Notes under the pieces: model-generated
What the model was told of the DNA's origin: nothing
What the model saw: the letters and a program-made list of their open reading frames with translations, nothing else
Databases searched by the model: none
Shown here: piece after piece, positions 48,404 to 59,839 of the stretch
How positions within the stretch are numbered: the stretch's first letter is position 1
Layout of the letters: every line of letters begins with the position of its first letter
Source: Fragum whitleyi
Taxonomy: Eukaryota > Mollusca > Bivalvia > Cardiida > Cardiidae
Reading direction: 5' to 3'
Length of the DNA stretch: 64,000 nucleotides
Assembly (NCBI GenBank): GCA_948146395.1
Contig: OX411544.1
Location: forward strand, 96,707,232-96,771,231
Made by a program: the position numbers and the translations under genes

Positions 48404-48666
48404 GACTGCCTCGGTGGCCTAGTGGTAAATGCACTCGATCCGTGACCTGGAGGTCCGTGGTTCGAGCCCCACTGTCAACGGGGTGTGTTTATGGGCAAAC
48501 ACTTAATAGCCAGCCCTAGTTCACCCAGCTGTAAAAATGGGTAGCAGTGGGTTTAATCCACTGCCTCTCTCTCAGGGACGTGAAAACATCAGGATTGAGC
48601 GTTCGAGAGCGATTCTATAAGCTTAAGCTTTCGTCGCAATCGAACTAAAATAAATTAGTATAAACT
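48404..48666 (+). mobile_element. tRNA-derived SINE, full length, right copy
   Basis: GACTGCCTCGGTGGCCTAGT start, B box GGTTCGAGCCC at about 48460, AT-rich tail ending TTAGTATAAACT. 13 bp duplications AAACAAGAAAATT at 48391-48403 and 48667-48679. Confidence 0.85.
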
Positions 48667-49318
48667 AAACAAGAAAATTATCATTAAGGCCCCTTTTCCT
48701 GTGATTTTTCGTGAATCCTCCCCATTTTCAAATGGGTTTATCCTTTTGACCTGGCCAACATTCTAACCAAGTTTCATTTAGATTGGGTCATATTCGTGGC
48801 CTCTAAAACATAAACATGAAAATTGTCATTAAGGCCCTTTTTCCCTTGATATGGCATGGATCCATCCCATTTTCAATAGGGTTCATCCTTGTGATATGAC
48901 CAACATTCTGATTAAGTTTCATGAAGATGGGATAATATTTGTGGCCTCTAGAGTGTAAACACTAAAATTGTTGACAACAAATTACAGACGACATTCAATG
49001 ATCACAAAAGCTCACCTTGAGTACGATGTGCTCAGGTTAGCTTGCAAAAATCGATAAAATACAAGTAACAAACAAGTAAATATGTCAATTTGTCACTGCC
49101 AGGTCAATTACAGCACAGAATATTTGATAATACTCCCACAGGCTTACATTATAACAAGAGTGGTTCTGAAAAAAGCTGCCAGAGATGTCCACTAAGCAGC
49201 ACAGACGTGCTAATTTTAATCTGGACAAGTGAAGTCTCGGAATTAATAGACAGTCAGAACTGTAATGGTTTGCAGATGACTTTTTAAATATTTAATTCAA
49301 TATAAAGTAATTAATTAA

Positions 49319-50278
49319 GGTTCATGTAAAGTGTTTGAGACCCAATTTTAAGGGCATTCATTTGCCAAGAAAAAGCATTATGTCCAGGAATATTATATAT
49401 CAAAATGAAGCTATTTATGAGCACAAACATTTGAAAAACATAAGACTGTTATAACTATAGCGGTATAGCCAAAACATTGTGGAAAAGGGTCATTTTGTAC
49501 AGAACAAGCAACTGCATGACTGTTGGATAAAATTGACTCATATTTTAACAAAGTCTAGCCTAAAGTACCATCCAGGTAGTGCTACAACCATTGGTATAAA
49601 ACTCAGCCCAAAAACGTAGTTATGCAAGCAATTTATTTTGACTTATTTTATAAACACATATGCCATTCTAATTTTGAAAACGTGTAGATCTTTTTAGGGT
49701 ATGGTGTGTTATCACAACATAAATAGACATTAATTGTTTATATACCTGTAAGGTTGTTTAGCAATATATCAATTTTTATTTCACAGAATAATAAATATAT
49801 AGTAATATTGTAGATCATTGAATTAAAAAAAAAACTATAATTTGAAATAAATCGCAGAAAATATTTCACAATTATATGGTGTGATGTTGCGCCATACCTT
49901 ACATCTATTTTGAAAACAGACCAAACCGGTTTGACATGTATGTTGACAAAATAAATGGAAATTGATTGTTTCAAAAGAGCCTTTTGAGACTGAGTTTTAT
50001 ATCTAATGTTGTAGCACTACCTGGATGGTACTTCAGACTGTACTTTGTAAAAATACGGGGCAATTCTATGCAACCGTCATGCAGTTGCTTGTTCTGTACA
50101 AAATGACCCTTTTCCACAATGTTTTGGCTATACCGCTATAGCTATGGCGGTCTTATGTTGCCTAACTGCCTGTGCTCACGAATAGCTTCATTTTAATATA
50201 TAATATACCTGGACATTATGCTTTTTCTTGGCTAATGAAGTGCCATAAATATTGGGTCTCAAACACTTTACATGAACC
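49319..50278. mobile_element. TTAA-flanked foldback DNA element (mirror of 10090-11048)
   Basis: TTAA at 49315-49318 and 50279-50282; inverted ends GGTTCATGTAAAGTGTTTGA. Confidence 0.75.
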
Positions 50279-50388
50279 TTAAGTACTTAGATTTAGTGTC
50301 CTATAGAATATGATGAATTGTTGGGAAAGAAAGCACATGTTAAATTTTCTCTCCGACAATATTTTTAGAGTTATGAGAAAAGAAACTA

Positions 50389-50468
50389 GCTGGTTCAGTG
50401 CAAAACAGTTGTAACTGTTACTGCCTATCTGTTTATAGGCAGTTACAATTGTTTTGCGCTGAACCAGC
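50389..50468. mobile_element. Short foldback element (mirror of 9900-9979)
   Basis: GCTGGTTCAGTGCAAAACAG against TTTTGCGCTGAACCAGC. Confidence 0.8.
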
Positions 50469-50953
50469 GAACTGTATGTGGTAAATGTGATTAAAGGATA
50501 ATTAGATAAATTATATATAATGAAGAAAAAAGACAAGTTAGTGGAGTCATTTTGTGAATGTCACTTCTCCATGGACAAGTAGACCTGAATATTTCAAAAT
50601 CAATGTAAAAGGGAACTGTTGGAGATAATTGTTCTGGAGTGTAGAACTCATGTGCTCGACTTGTCCCACTTGAACTTTTTGTCCGTAGACAAGTAGATTT
50701 TCCTTTGGATCTGTCCAAGGACAAGAGAATCTTTGATCAAATCACAATTGCAGACTAAATTGGATTTCAAGACACAGTTCAAAGTGCTTTTTGAAATTCA
50801 TTAAAATAAGTATGTATTTGTGGTTTGGTGGTATGAAAACTCTCATAGCACCACATAGTTTAGTGAATAAGTTCATCACACTAGGATTATCCTTCTGTCC
50901 TTCTATCCTTCTGTCTTCTCGTCTACCGAAAATCCATCTAGAAGCTGCATGCC

Positions 50954-51064
50954 TTATGGATTGTTTGTGATGTCAACAGTCTCTGCGTTAACAACATACA
51001 CAACAGTTCTGGAGGTTAGTTGAGAACTTAATTTCAGGGGTTCTGTAACCACAAATCCAAGCTC
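50954..51064 (-). CDS. Candidate gene A, terminal exon, right copy
   Basis: Mirror of 9304-9414; one silent difference (glycine codon GGA instead of GGG). Acceptor with pyrimidine tract on the minus strand just above 51064. Confidence 0.42.
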   Translation of the reverse strand, partial: ELGFVVTEPLKLSSQLTSRTVVYVVNAETVDITNNP

Positions 51065-51807
51065 CTGAAATAAAAAAAAATATTGATTTATTTTGATGTC
51101 GTAGTATAATTAGATTGTGTGCATTTGGTTACTCGCAAATAGTAGGAATAATTCTGGCTCAGAATTTCAGTTTGAAAAAATCTCATTCAGTTGAACTTTT
51201 GAGAATTACTGAGTTTTCAATGGCAATGTGAACCAAATCCTTTATTAAAATACATTTTGCTGTGACATTTTTCCCTCATTTAGCCAATTTGAATGAGATT
51301 TCTGGCGGAAAAATAAGAGAATTTGCACAGATCTTGCCTGATTGATAGAGAAAAAACACTCATCAAGAATTCACAAACCCTTAATGAAATCTATCCACAT
51401 ATGAAATTTCACAATACCAGCTTACATACTTTTTGGGATATACTCCGGACAAAAACTGTCTACAGACAGACCAAACGACAAGTGCAAAGCAATATATCTC
51501 CTGTGGAGGGGGGGGGGGGCATAAAAAAGCTATAAGCAGCAAAGAGGCCACAAAAACTGCATATTTCCAATAATTCAGCTTTGATTGATGACCTGGTCAG
51601 CTGACCTCTACCCTGTTTTCTTCAGATGCATATCAACTTATCAAGGGTATCTATCTAAATGCAAATTATTTAAGATTTTGCTAAAATATATTTTTATCTT
51701 GTTAGATGACCTCAATCTTGTCATATGACTGCTGGCCATTGGCAAATATGTCTCTGCACCAAAATCTTTTGTAAACTGCTACCGACATAGCGTTATTGTT
51801 TGCAAAC

Positions 51808-51912
51808 TAGACTCCCAATCTGAATTCATTGGGCACAGATTGATCCCTTGCAGTAGTATAATACTACTGCAAGGGATCAATCTGTGCCCAATGAATTCAG
51901 ATTGGGAGTCTA
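51808..51912. repeat. Perfect 105-nt hairpin (mirror of 8460-8564)
   Basis: 52 bp arms beginning TAGACTCCCAATCTGAATTC, with a 1-nt loop. Confidence 0.95.
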
Positions 51913-52845
51913 CTAGTATATATATTCTTTTTCAATGTTGGTCTCCCATCCATGTGTGTTACTTGAAAACATATAGGTGTGGGATAGCAGCTTGAGGCTA
52001 GTAATGGTTGTCATAGTAGTACAATGCAAATATACCAGGAATACATTGTTTTAAAAGTGCTGCCATTAGATGGCCAATTTTGTTTAAAGGAGCATAAAAC
52101 CTAATCTGAATGAAAAATTCTATCATAGATTAATTAAAGGTTTAATGACATTTTCAACATTATTGCAGTTGAGTTTCAAAAATGGCTCGCCCATCCATGG
52201 CTTTCAGTTGTTTCTCATACCAGGACAATATTCCAAATCGGCCCACAAAAGTGACATTTTGGGAGTTTTTGGTCGCCATCACATTTCATCCAGCCAACAG
52301 CTGCTCATCCCACTGAGACATACCATTTATCATATGCTCATTGGCGGGAGATAAATGACACTTGTATTGGGTCCAATGAAATTTTGCTGAGTTAGGCTTG
52401 GCATCTTGTGATCACCCATATATCCAATCGAGCTTGACAGGCTTGGCATCTTGAATAGACCTTTGGTAATATGCTGTGTTTTTTATGATTGATCATTTAT
52501 ATAAATATGCAGAAAAAAAGAACAGCTACAATGAATATTCAATCTTTTCAGGCCCTTTTTCCAGGGCTTGGAAAGAGCAACCCTCAATTACATAAATTAA
52601 ACACTTACAAGTCTGCACTTACACTATATAAATTGTTTTAGCCACTATCATGGTGCATCAGACATCCAATCAGTAGGTTTTGAGTCCAATCCTGTATAGC
52701 AGACACTCATTCTTCCCGATACATTTCTGAAACCATTTATAGATTGATGAAAGTTAACCTTAATCATGGGGTGAGCAGCTAGAAGGATCCGGAAGGTAAG
52801 TAGTACATGTATTGGTAGAAGAAATACCAGGAATAAAGGTGTCCT

Positions 52846-53323
52846 GTCAACTCGGCCGGCGTAAAATTCGGCCTGTGTAAAACTCGGCCCGTCAGCTCGG
52901 CCTGTATACAACTTATATAGTGTTTAACCTAGTAAACGGATATATAAGCACAATTCACAATTGTTCACTAAAATCTACGATCTTCATATTTAATACACAT
53001 ATAACTTGTCATCTTCTTTATTGCTTAGAAAAAAGTAATTTGAAAAATGAATTTGAATAAAGGGTGAATTAAGTATTTTTAGATTATATCTATTTTATCC
53101 CAGACTTACACAAATGCCATGTAATAGTAAAATAAGATTATTATTATTAAAACCATTTTTAACGAGTGATTATTAAATGATTAATATTTATTTAGTATTA
53201 AAAAAGCACATAAGGTCCAAAAATATTTACATTGCATTGACATACATGGACCTATATAATGTATAAACAGGCCGGTTTAACGGGCCAAGTTGATGGGCCG
53301 AGTTTTTCACAGGCCAAGTTGAC
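52846..53323. mobile_element. MITE with clustered AACTCGGCC motifs (mirror of 7049-7526)
   Basis: GTCAACTCGGCCGGCGTAAA start, four motif copies per end. Confidence 0.7.
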
Positions 53324-53663
53324 TGTGAACCGGAATAAATGGTTAGATGTTCTAGTTTTAGAAGGAATAAAAGTTGTGTTTAGCCATATTTAACTCACCT
53401 GACATTGTTAACCGTTTCATGCTCAACCTGACATATTCCTGTTTTAACAGGATGTATAAACAAAGATCAACATGCACCTTTGTGCAGTATGATTTCAGTC
53501 TACATGACCTTTTTGCCCCCTCCAAGAAGGGTTGCTTATGCATTTAATCTTATAAAAACGAAAGATATGCTACACCCTTATATACTAGGGCTGTCATTTC
53601 TTTGAGTGGAATTCTGAAAGAGGATTTTAATTCACCATGATAAAGGCTAATAAGTTATTCCAC

Positions 53664-53820
53664 CAAACTCTCGTAACTCCAGCTTTGATTATGTTGAAAT
53701 TTCGAGATGCCCAAAGAGGGTGTGTTTGGAGTTGGCTGTGTTGATTTTTCTAAAGATGATCCACGAAATTCTTTCGTTTCGACTTTTACATATTTTTCTC
53801 GTGGATTATCTTTGAAAACC
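53664..53820 (-). pseudogene. Candidate gene A, 3' part of second exon, right copy
   Basis: Mirror of 6552-6708. Here the exon halves are separated by both the MITE and the Gmr1-like retrotransposon; the 5' part is at 60481-60503. Confidence 0.38.
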
Positions 53821-53997
53821 GAGGTGCGTTTTTTAGAGCAAGAAGAAAAATCCCGCTTAATAAGATTATTAAGACGTCATAAGAAACGATTTTCAATGTT
53901 TTGAGTGAAAACATTCGACGTCGTCAAGGATACTTGTTTTAAGCCAATGCAAAAGCATCTTCGTTTCCTCAATAAGATATCTTAAGATTCTTATTAA

Positions 53998-54546
53998 TGT
54001 TACGTGCCAATGTAACACGAACAAAGAAGCCAGCTACAAACTTTACAATTAACAATATTTATTGACAATAATACCAGAATTATTGACAATATGAAATTAA
54101 TACAAAAACAATTTACAATACCTTGAATGTTTAATCCTAAAGTTTTAATTTTAGATCCAATTTAATTAAGTTCCTGGTCCACAAATAATAAGTCCAATAA
54201 TATCCGAATTTAAAATTAAACACGCTTTTAAACACACTTTTAAGATAACAAGAAATCCCCTTTTAGTTTAACACAGTACTACTAAATGAAACCATAAGTC
54301 TAAATCAAGTGAACCAAGAATGCTGTAGGAACCCCTTTATATAATACTATAGAACAATCTGGAATAGTATAGAACATAAGAATACTCTAGAGTCTGAATC
54401 ACTTTCTAAAAGGCCTTTCTAGAAAGATCTAAAATCTTCTACATATATTACCTTAAAGTGTCAAGAGATATTGGAAAATCCCCAGACTAATTCTAAAAAT
54501 AGACATGGTAAATACCATTAGGTTTATTTATAGTTCATATATAACA
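53998..54546 (-). repeat. 3' LTR (549 bp)
   Basis: Plus-strand ends TGTTACGTGCC...ATATATAACA. Same length as, and by eye identical to, 59840-60388. Confidence 0.95.
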
Positions 54547-54558
54547 CTTTCCCCCTTG
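54547..54558 (-). other. Polypurine tract
   Basis: Minus strand reads AAGGGGGAAAG immediately before the 3' LTR, the expected primer for plus-strand DNA synthesis. 54559-54821 is the untranslated stretch between Pol stop and LTR. Confidence 0.85.
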
Positions 54559-54821
54559 AAAGAAAAAAGAAAGGTTTATGAAATAAATCTTTCTTTTTGT
54601 ATTATCTTTAGCATAAACAATGATAATATACTTTACACAATTGATAATATCATGATTCGTTGAAACATTTCAGCACATCTAGCATGAAAATACAAACAAT
54701 TTTCATCAAAAGAATTGAAAAAGAGTTATATATGCAAACAAACATACATATATACAAAAAATATAGTGAAATGTAACTGTTAAATTCAATGTTTTTATTA
54801 AAGATAAGGCAATTCAAAATT

Positions 54822-57800
54822 TTAGACTCTTGACAGAGCATCTGGTATAATGTTGTCTTTACCTTTAATGTGTCTTACATCAAGATCAAATTCTTGAAGT
54901 GACAAACTCCACCTCAATACTCTTTGGTTCTTACTCTTAAGTTTGTGAAGAAAACTTAAGGGATTGTGGTCACTGAATACAACTATAGGAGAAGTTGCAG
55001 ATGTTAAATAAACTTCAAAATGTTGGATTACCAAAATCAGAGCAAGACATTCCTTTTCAATGGTGGAGTAGTTTTTCTGATGTTTGTTTAATTTTTTAGA
55101 ATAATAACAAACTGGATGATCTATACCATCATCGTCTTCTTGCAAAAGAACAGCACCAATACCAACATCACTTGCATCAACAGCTAATTTGAAACATTTG
55201 TCAAAATCAGGTGCTGAAAGAACTGGTGTGCTCTTTAGTATGGCTTTTAAGCGATCAAAGGCAACTTGACAGTTATCATTCCATTTGAACTTAACGTTTT
55301 TCTTTAATAAGTTTGTTAAAGGTTCAGCTATTATAGAAAAATTCTTACAAAACTTTCTATAGTAGCCAGCCATACCAAGAAATCGCATCAGTTGCTTTTT
55401 AGTAGCAGGCACAGGAAACTCAGAGATAGCATTGACCTTAGATTCTAAAGGTTTAACTTGACCCTGTCCCACAAGATGTCCTAAGAAAGTAACAGTAGCA
55501 TGACAAAATTCTGTTTTTCCAAGATTAATAGTCAATTTTGCATCACTGAGACGGTCGAAGAATTGTTTGATTCTTTGAAGGTGGTCACTCCATGTATCTG
55601 TATAGATGATGACATCATCGATGTATGCGTCACAGCCATCTAAGCCAGCTATAACCATATTTACAAGCCGCTGAAACGTCGCAGGAGAATTTTTCATCCC
55701 AAACGGCATAACTTTGTACTGGTACAGACCAGTTGGAGTAGCAAATGCTGATACTTCTTTAGCCCTATCAGTGAGCGGAACTTGCCAGAATCCTTTCAGA
55801 AGGTCAAATTTGGTGACATATTTAGAATTACCGACTTTGTCAATACAGTCATCAATTCTTGGTATTGGAAAAGAGTCAGTTTTTGTCACAGAGTTCACTT
55901 TTCGATAGTCAGTACACATTCTGTATGTTCCATTTGGCTTTGGAACTAATATACATGGTGAACTGTAATTACTTTGGCTGGGTTCAATAAAGTCATTCTC
56001 CAATAAGTAATTCACTTCATCTTGAAGGGCTTTTTGTTTCACTGGATTCATTCTATAAGGATGTTGTTTTATTGGTTGAGAACCTTCCACAATGACATCA
56101 TGATATATTTTATCAGTTCTTGTGGGGATGTCAGGAAACAAATGTTTATATTCATTAATCAACTGTTTCAGCTCTTCTCGTTGAGATGGCTCCAAATGTG
56201 AAAGTTTGTCGTCAAGATTCTTTAGTATTTCAGAGTTCTCAAGTTTAGGTGGACCAGGAACGGATTTTTCACTAAAGTCTGAATTAACTTCTGATTCAAT
56301 CACATTTGATTCTTGTGGGACAGTGTTTACAACTGTAACCGGTTTTGAAATAGAGCTATCTCTGTCAAAATACTTTTTTAACATATTCACATGACACATT
56401 TGTTTATTTTTACGCCTTCCAGGAGTATTGATAATATAATTCAAATCACTTGTTTTCTTATCAATAGTATACGGGCCATAATATCTTGCCTGTAAGGGTC
56501 GGCCAGGTATTGGCAAAAGAGCAAGGACTTTATCACCTGGTTCGAATTTCCTATCAACACTATGCTTGTCATATCTTGCCTTCATTTTGCTCTGAGATGA
56601 TTTAAGATTTGACCTAGCAACCTCACATGCCCTAGACAGTTTATTTCTGAAGTCAGAAACATACTGTAACAAGTTCAAGGGTGTTTCATCATCAGCAAGA
56701 AATTTCTCTTTTAAGAGTGTTAATGGCCCACGAACAGAATGACCAAAAACTAACTCAAAGGGGCTAAAGCCAAGAGATTCTTGAACAGATTCTCTGACTG
56801 CAAATAATAGCAAATGAATACCTTCATCCCAATTTTTATCAGTATCAAAACAATATGACCTTATCATATTCTTTAGGGTCTGATGAAATCTTTCTAAAGC
56901 ACCTTGACTTTCAGGGTGATAAGCAGATGACCGATATTGCTTGATACCTAATTCATGCATAACCTGTTGGAATATGCCTGACATGAAGTTTGATCCTTGA
57001 TCAGACTGAACTGATTTTGGAAGGCCAACAAAAGTAAAGAACTTGACAAGAGCCTTAATAATTGACTTTGCCTTAATGTTCCTTAAAGGAATTGCTTCTG
57101 GGAAGCGGGTAGAAGCACACATAATTGTCAACAAATATTCAGAACCTGACTTGGTTTTTGGTAAAGGACCAACGCAGTCTATTATTATTCGACTGAAAGG
57201 TTCATCAAAAGCTGGAATGGGTTGTAACCTTGCTTTTGGAATAACTTGGTTAGGTTTCCCTACCATTTGACAAGTGTGGCAACTTTTACAATATTTGGAA
57301 ACATCCGATTTAAGTCCAGGCCAAAAGAAATGAGTCATAATCTTGTGATAAGTCTTGTTTACACCTAAATGACCAGACATTGGACTTTCATGGGCTATAC
57401 TAAGTATTTCATGGCGATATGACTTTGGAACAACAATTTGGTGATGAACAGCCCAATCGTCATCAGCTGGGACATCAAATGGTCGCCATTTTCTCATCAG
57501 AATACCATTCTTTTTATAGTAACAAACAGGATTCTGAGACATTTCTTTTTCGGGTAATGCCCTATCAATTAACTTTGAAATCTCAGGATCATTTTGCTGT
57601 TCCTGGATTAACTTTGACTTTGAATGCGTTTCATGACCTTGGTCATTTGACCTTGGAGATGACTGACAAAATTTTGACGAGTCTGTCTGAGTATCAGGCA
57701 GACTAAGATTATAAGACTTTTTAATCTCATCATTGAAATATTGACCAACAAAAGTATCAGTTAAGTCAATATCATTTGAATTTTTCAAGGAAGCTTTTTT

Positions 57801-59639
57801 AGCCATACCCCGAGTTACTGCACATGAAGGGTACAAATCAGGTATTTCCTGCAAAATAGGATCATCTGTTTGACCTACATTAGGTGTGTCAGTTACAAGA
57901 GGATTAACAACAACCTTATCTCCAGCTAAGTCATTGCCTAGCAATAAATGTACACCTTTAAATGGTAAAGAATGTTTAACACCAACAACCACAGAACCAG
58001 TAACCAAATCCGAGGACAAATTAACCTTATGAAGAGGAACATTAATAACACCACACTCTACACCCTGAATAAGGACACTAGTACCAGACGAAGTCTTCTC
58101 AGAAAAAGGCAGAACATCTGCTAAAATAAGAGATTGAGAAGCTCCTGTGTCTCTTAAAATTTTAATAGGGGTAGGTGGGCACATATCACCTGAAAGTGAT
58201 ACAAAACCATCCAAAATGAACGGTTCAAAAATCTCCATACAGGAATCAGAATTTGGTTCTGCCTTAACAATTGAATTTAACTCAAAAGAAGGCTGTGATT
58301 TAGGCTGAAGGCTGGTGAGCCCTGTAGGTTTGGCTGCACTCAGTTCCTTCTTCCTTTTTAATCTAAAACATTCCGAAATAAGGTGACCTGGTTTTTTACA
58401 AAAAGTACAATGTACTCGAGATAAGGGATTTTGAACATTGGTTTCACCAGTAGACTTTGGTTTAGGTGAATTCGATTGACTAGACATGCTAGATGAATCA
58501 CCAGACATAGATTTATTTTGGGGATGTGAGGAAGCAGGTTTTGCTTTATTAACGAAAGAATTTTTGTGTGTAAGGTAGTAATCATCAGCTAAACGAGCTG
58601 CTTCATGTATAGTTTCAACAGTTTTTTCATCTAAATGTGACTTAATGTCAGATTGAATGCAATTTTTGAATTGTTCAATTAATATAAGTTGTCTAAGATT
58701 ATCATAATTTTGGTCTATTTTCTTAGAATAGCACCACCTGTCAAATAATTTTTCTTCGTTTCTTGCAAATTCAACGTGAGTCTGGCCAGATTCTTTTCTA
58801 CAACTTCTAAATTGTTGTCTGTATGCTTCTGGAACCAGCTCATAACCTTTGAGAATGAGTTCTTTTACAGTATCATAATCATTGCTTTGTTCTGTTCTAA
58901 GTTGCGAATAAATATTGCGAGCTTTTCCTACTAAGACACTTTGGAGAAGTAAGGTCCATTGCTCCTTTGGCCATTTCAAGTTATTTGCAACTTTTTCAAA
59001 ATGTTCGAAATATGTATCAACTTCATTTTCTTGAAATTGAGGAACAAGCCTAAAATGTTTTGTTACATCAAAATGGTCATTATACATATCTCTGGGCTGA
59101 TTTGCTCTATCTTGTATTTCTAATTCTTTTAATCGTAATTGAAATGCTCTTTCTTCTCTTTCCCTCTCTCTTTCTATTTCTCTCTCTTCTCTTTCTCGCT
59201 CTTCCTTTTCCCTTTCTCTCTCTCTTTCCCTTTCTTCCTTTTCCCTTTGAAATTGCCTTTCTCTTTCTTTTTCTTCAATTTCTCTTTGTGCTCTTTCTCT
59301 TTCAATTTCAATTTCTAATTGCTTTTCTTGAAATTTCCGCTCTTCTCTCTCTCTTTCTATTTCCAATTCCTTCTCCCTTTGTTGAAGTTTTAACAGTTCA
59401 AGATCTCTTGAGCTTGAAACTGATGGAACATCAACAATGAGAGACAGAGCCTTTTCATCAAAAATGTCCTCATCAACAAAATATTGAACCAAAATATTCT
59501 TAATTTCATGCTTTCGCAATGAGGACTTGACTTCTTTTAATTCATAATGCTTGGCAAGATTGAGCAAATCAGGCTTTTTACCCAAATTCAATAACTCCAC
59601 GGAAGGTTCGTGCGTAATTTTTTCTAAGTCAAAAGACAT
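54822..59639 (-). CDS. gag-pol: Gag-Pol polyprotein, 1605 aa, Gmr1-like
   Basis: A single ORF from MSFDLEK (ATG 59639-59637) to ...PDALSRV. The frame is open to 59897, but that would start inside the LTR. Domains by residue: charged Glu/Arg coiled coil about 86-175; SCAN-like Gag core about 187-300 (HFRLVPQFQENEVDTYFEHF, WPKEQW); CCHC knuckle C411-C414-H419-C424; aspartic protease D497-T-G; integrase zinc finger H750/H757/C787/C790; integrase catalytic D821, D880, E916 (35 residues between the last two); GPY motif 1055-1057; reverse transcriptase about 1180-1375 with D1279 and YIDD 1339-1342; RNase H about 1484-1605 (D1488, E1528, D1557). All catalytic residues are present. No frameshift separates gag from pol, so processing by the protease must set the ratio. 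No envelope gene. Confidence 0.95.
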   Translation of the reverse strand: MSFDLEKITHEPSVELLNLGKKPDLLNLAKHYELKEVKSSLRKHEIKNILVQYFVDEDIFDEKALSLIVDVPSVSSSRDLELLKLQQREKELEIEREREERKFQEKQLEIEIERERAQREIEEKERERQFQREKEEREREREREKEEREREEREIEREREREERAFQLRLKELEIQDRANQPRDMYNDHFDVTKHFRLVPQFQENEVDTYFEHFEKVANNLKWPKEQWTLLLQSVLVGKARNIYSQLRTEQSNDYDTVKELILKGYELVPEAYRQQFRSCRKESGQTHVEFARNEEKLFDRWCYSKKIDQNYDNLRQLILIEQFKNCIQSDIKSHLDEKTVETIHEAARLADDYYLTHKNSFVNKAKPASSHPQNKSMSGDSSSMSSQSNSPKPKSTGETNVQNPLSRVHCTFCKKPGHLISECFRLKRKKELSAAKPTGLTSLQPKSQPSFELNSIVKAEPNSDSCMEIFEPFILDGFVSLSGDMCPPTPIKILRDTGASQSLILADVLPFSEKTSSGTSVLIQGVECGVINVPLHKVNLSSDLVTGSVVVGVKHSLPFKGVHLLLGNDLAGDKVVVNPLVTDTPNVGQTDDPILQEIPDLYPSCAVTRGMAKKASLKNSNDIDLTDTFVGQYFNDEIKKSYNLSLPDTQTDSSKFCQSSPRSNDQGHETHSKSKLIQEQQNDPEISKLIDRALPEKEMSQNPVCYYKKNGILMRKWRPFDVPADDDWAVHHQIVVPKSYRHEILSIAHESPMSGHLGVNKTYHKIMTHFFWPGLKSDVSKYCKSCHTCQMVGKPNQVIPKARLQPIPAFDEPFSRIIIDCVGPLPKTKSGSEYLLTIMCASTRFPEAIPLRNIKAKSIIKALVKFFTFVGLPKSVQSDQGSNFMSGIFQQVMHELGIKQYRSSAYHPESQGALERFHQTLKNMIRSYCFDTDKNWDEGIHLLLFAVRESVQESLGFSPFELVFGHSVRGPLTLLKEKFLADDETPLNLLQYVSDFRNKLSRACEVARSNLKSSQSKMKARYDKHSVDRKFEPGDKVLALLPIPGRPLQARYYGPYTIDKKTSDLNYIINTPGRRKNKQMCHVNMLKKYFDRDSSISKPVTVVNTVPQESNVIESEVNSDFSEKSVPGPPKLENSEILKNLDDKLSHLEPSQREELKQLINEYKHLFPDIPTRTDKIYHDVIVEGSQPIKQHPYRMNPVKQKALQDEVNYLLENDFIEPSQSNYSSPCILVPKPNGTYRMCTDYRKVNSVTKTDSFPIPRIDDCIDKVGNSKYVTKFDLLKGFWQVPLTDRAKEVSAFATPTGLYQYKVMPFGMKNSPATFQRLVNMVIAGLDGCDAYIDDVIIYTDTWSDHLQRIKQFFDRLSDAKLTINLGKTEFCHATVTFLGHLVGQGQVKPLESKVNAISEFPVPATKKQLMRFLGMAGYYRKFCKNFSIIAEPLTNLLKKNVKFKWNDNCQVAFDRLKAILKSTPVLSAPDFDKCFKLAVDASDVGIGAVLLQEDDDGIDHPVCYYSKKLNKHQKNYSTIEKECLALILVIQHFEVYLTSATSPIVVFSDHNPLSFLHKLKSKNQRVLRWSLSLQEFDLDVRHIKGKDNIIPDALSRV

Positions 59640-59818
59640 GGTAGCTTGTTGCTGTATTTGAATAAGAATGTAAGATTTCGATAAATAATAGTGAAAGTGC
59701 ACTCTAGATTTATCAAAATTGAAATATGAAATTAATTTCTTAAATAATTTTGAACAGTAGATATAAATAAAGAATTTGTTTGATTTGTTTTGTTTTGTTT
59801 GTTTGTCTGATATTCGTA

Positions 59819-59836
59819 TCTCGAGACGAGCCCCCA
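59819..59836 (-). other. Primer binding site, tRNA-Pro type
   Basis: Three bases after the 5' LTR the minus strand reads TGGGGGCTCGTC then TCGAGA. The first 12 bases match the classical proline-tRNA primer site used by several retroviruses and retrotransposons. 59640-59818 is the untranslated leader. Confidence 0.8.
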
Positions 59837-59839
59837 AAT

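Larger units (their letters stand above)
47775..49042 (+). repeat. Monomer-array composite element with nested SINE and foldback (mirror of 11325-12592)
   Basis: Opens AACAAGAGGACCATGAACTG. Interrupted by 48297-48368 and 48404-48666. Confidence 0.7.

Noticed and set aside
48404..48490. A tRNA gene
   Set aside because: A and B boxes are present, but the tRNA-like head is joined to a 170 bp unrelated body and tail with target-site duplications, so it is a SINE.
59060..59440. 126-codon plus-strand leucine/phenylalanine-rich ORF
   Set aside because: Antisense shadow of the Glu/Arg coiled-coil coding sequence of Gag.
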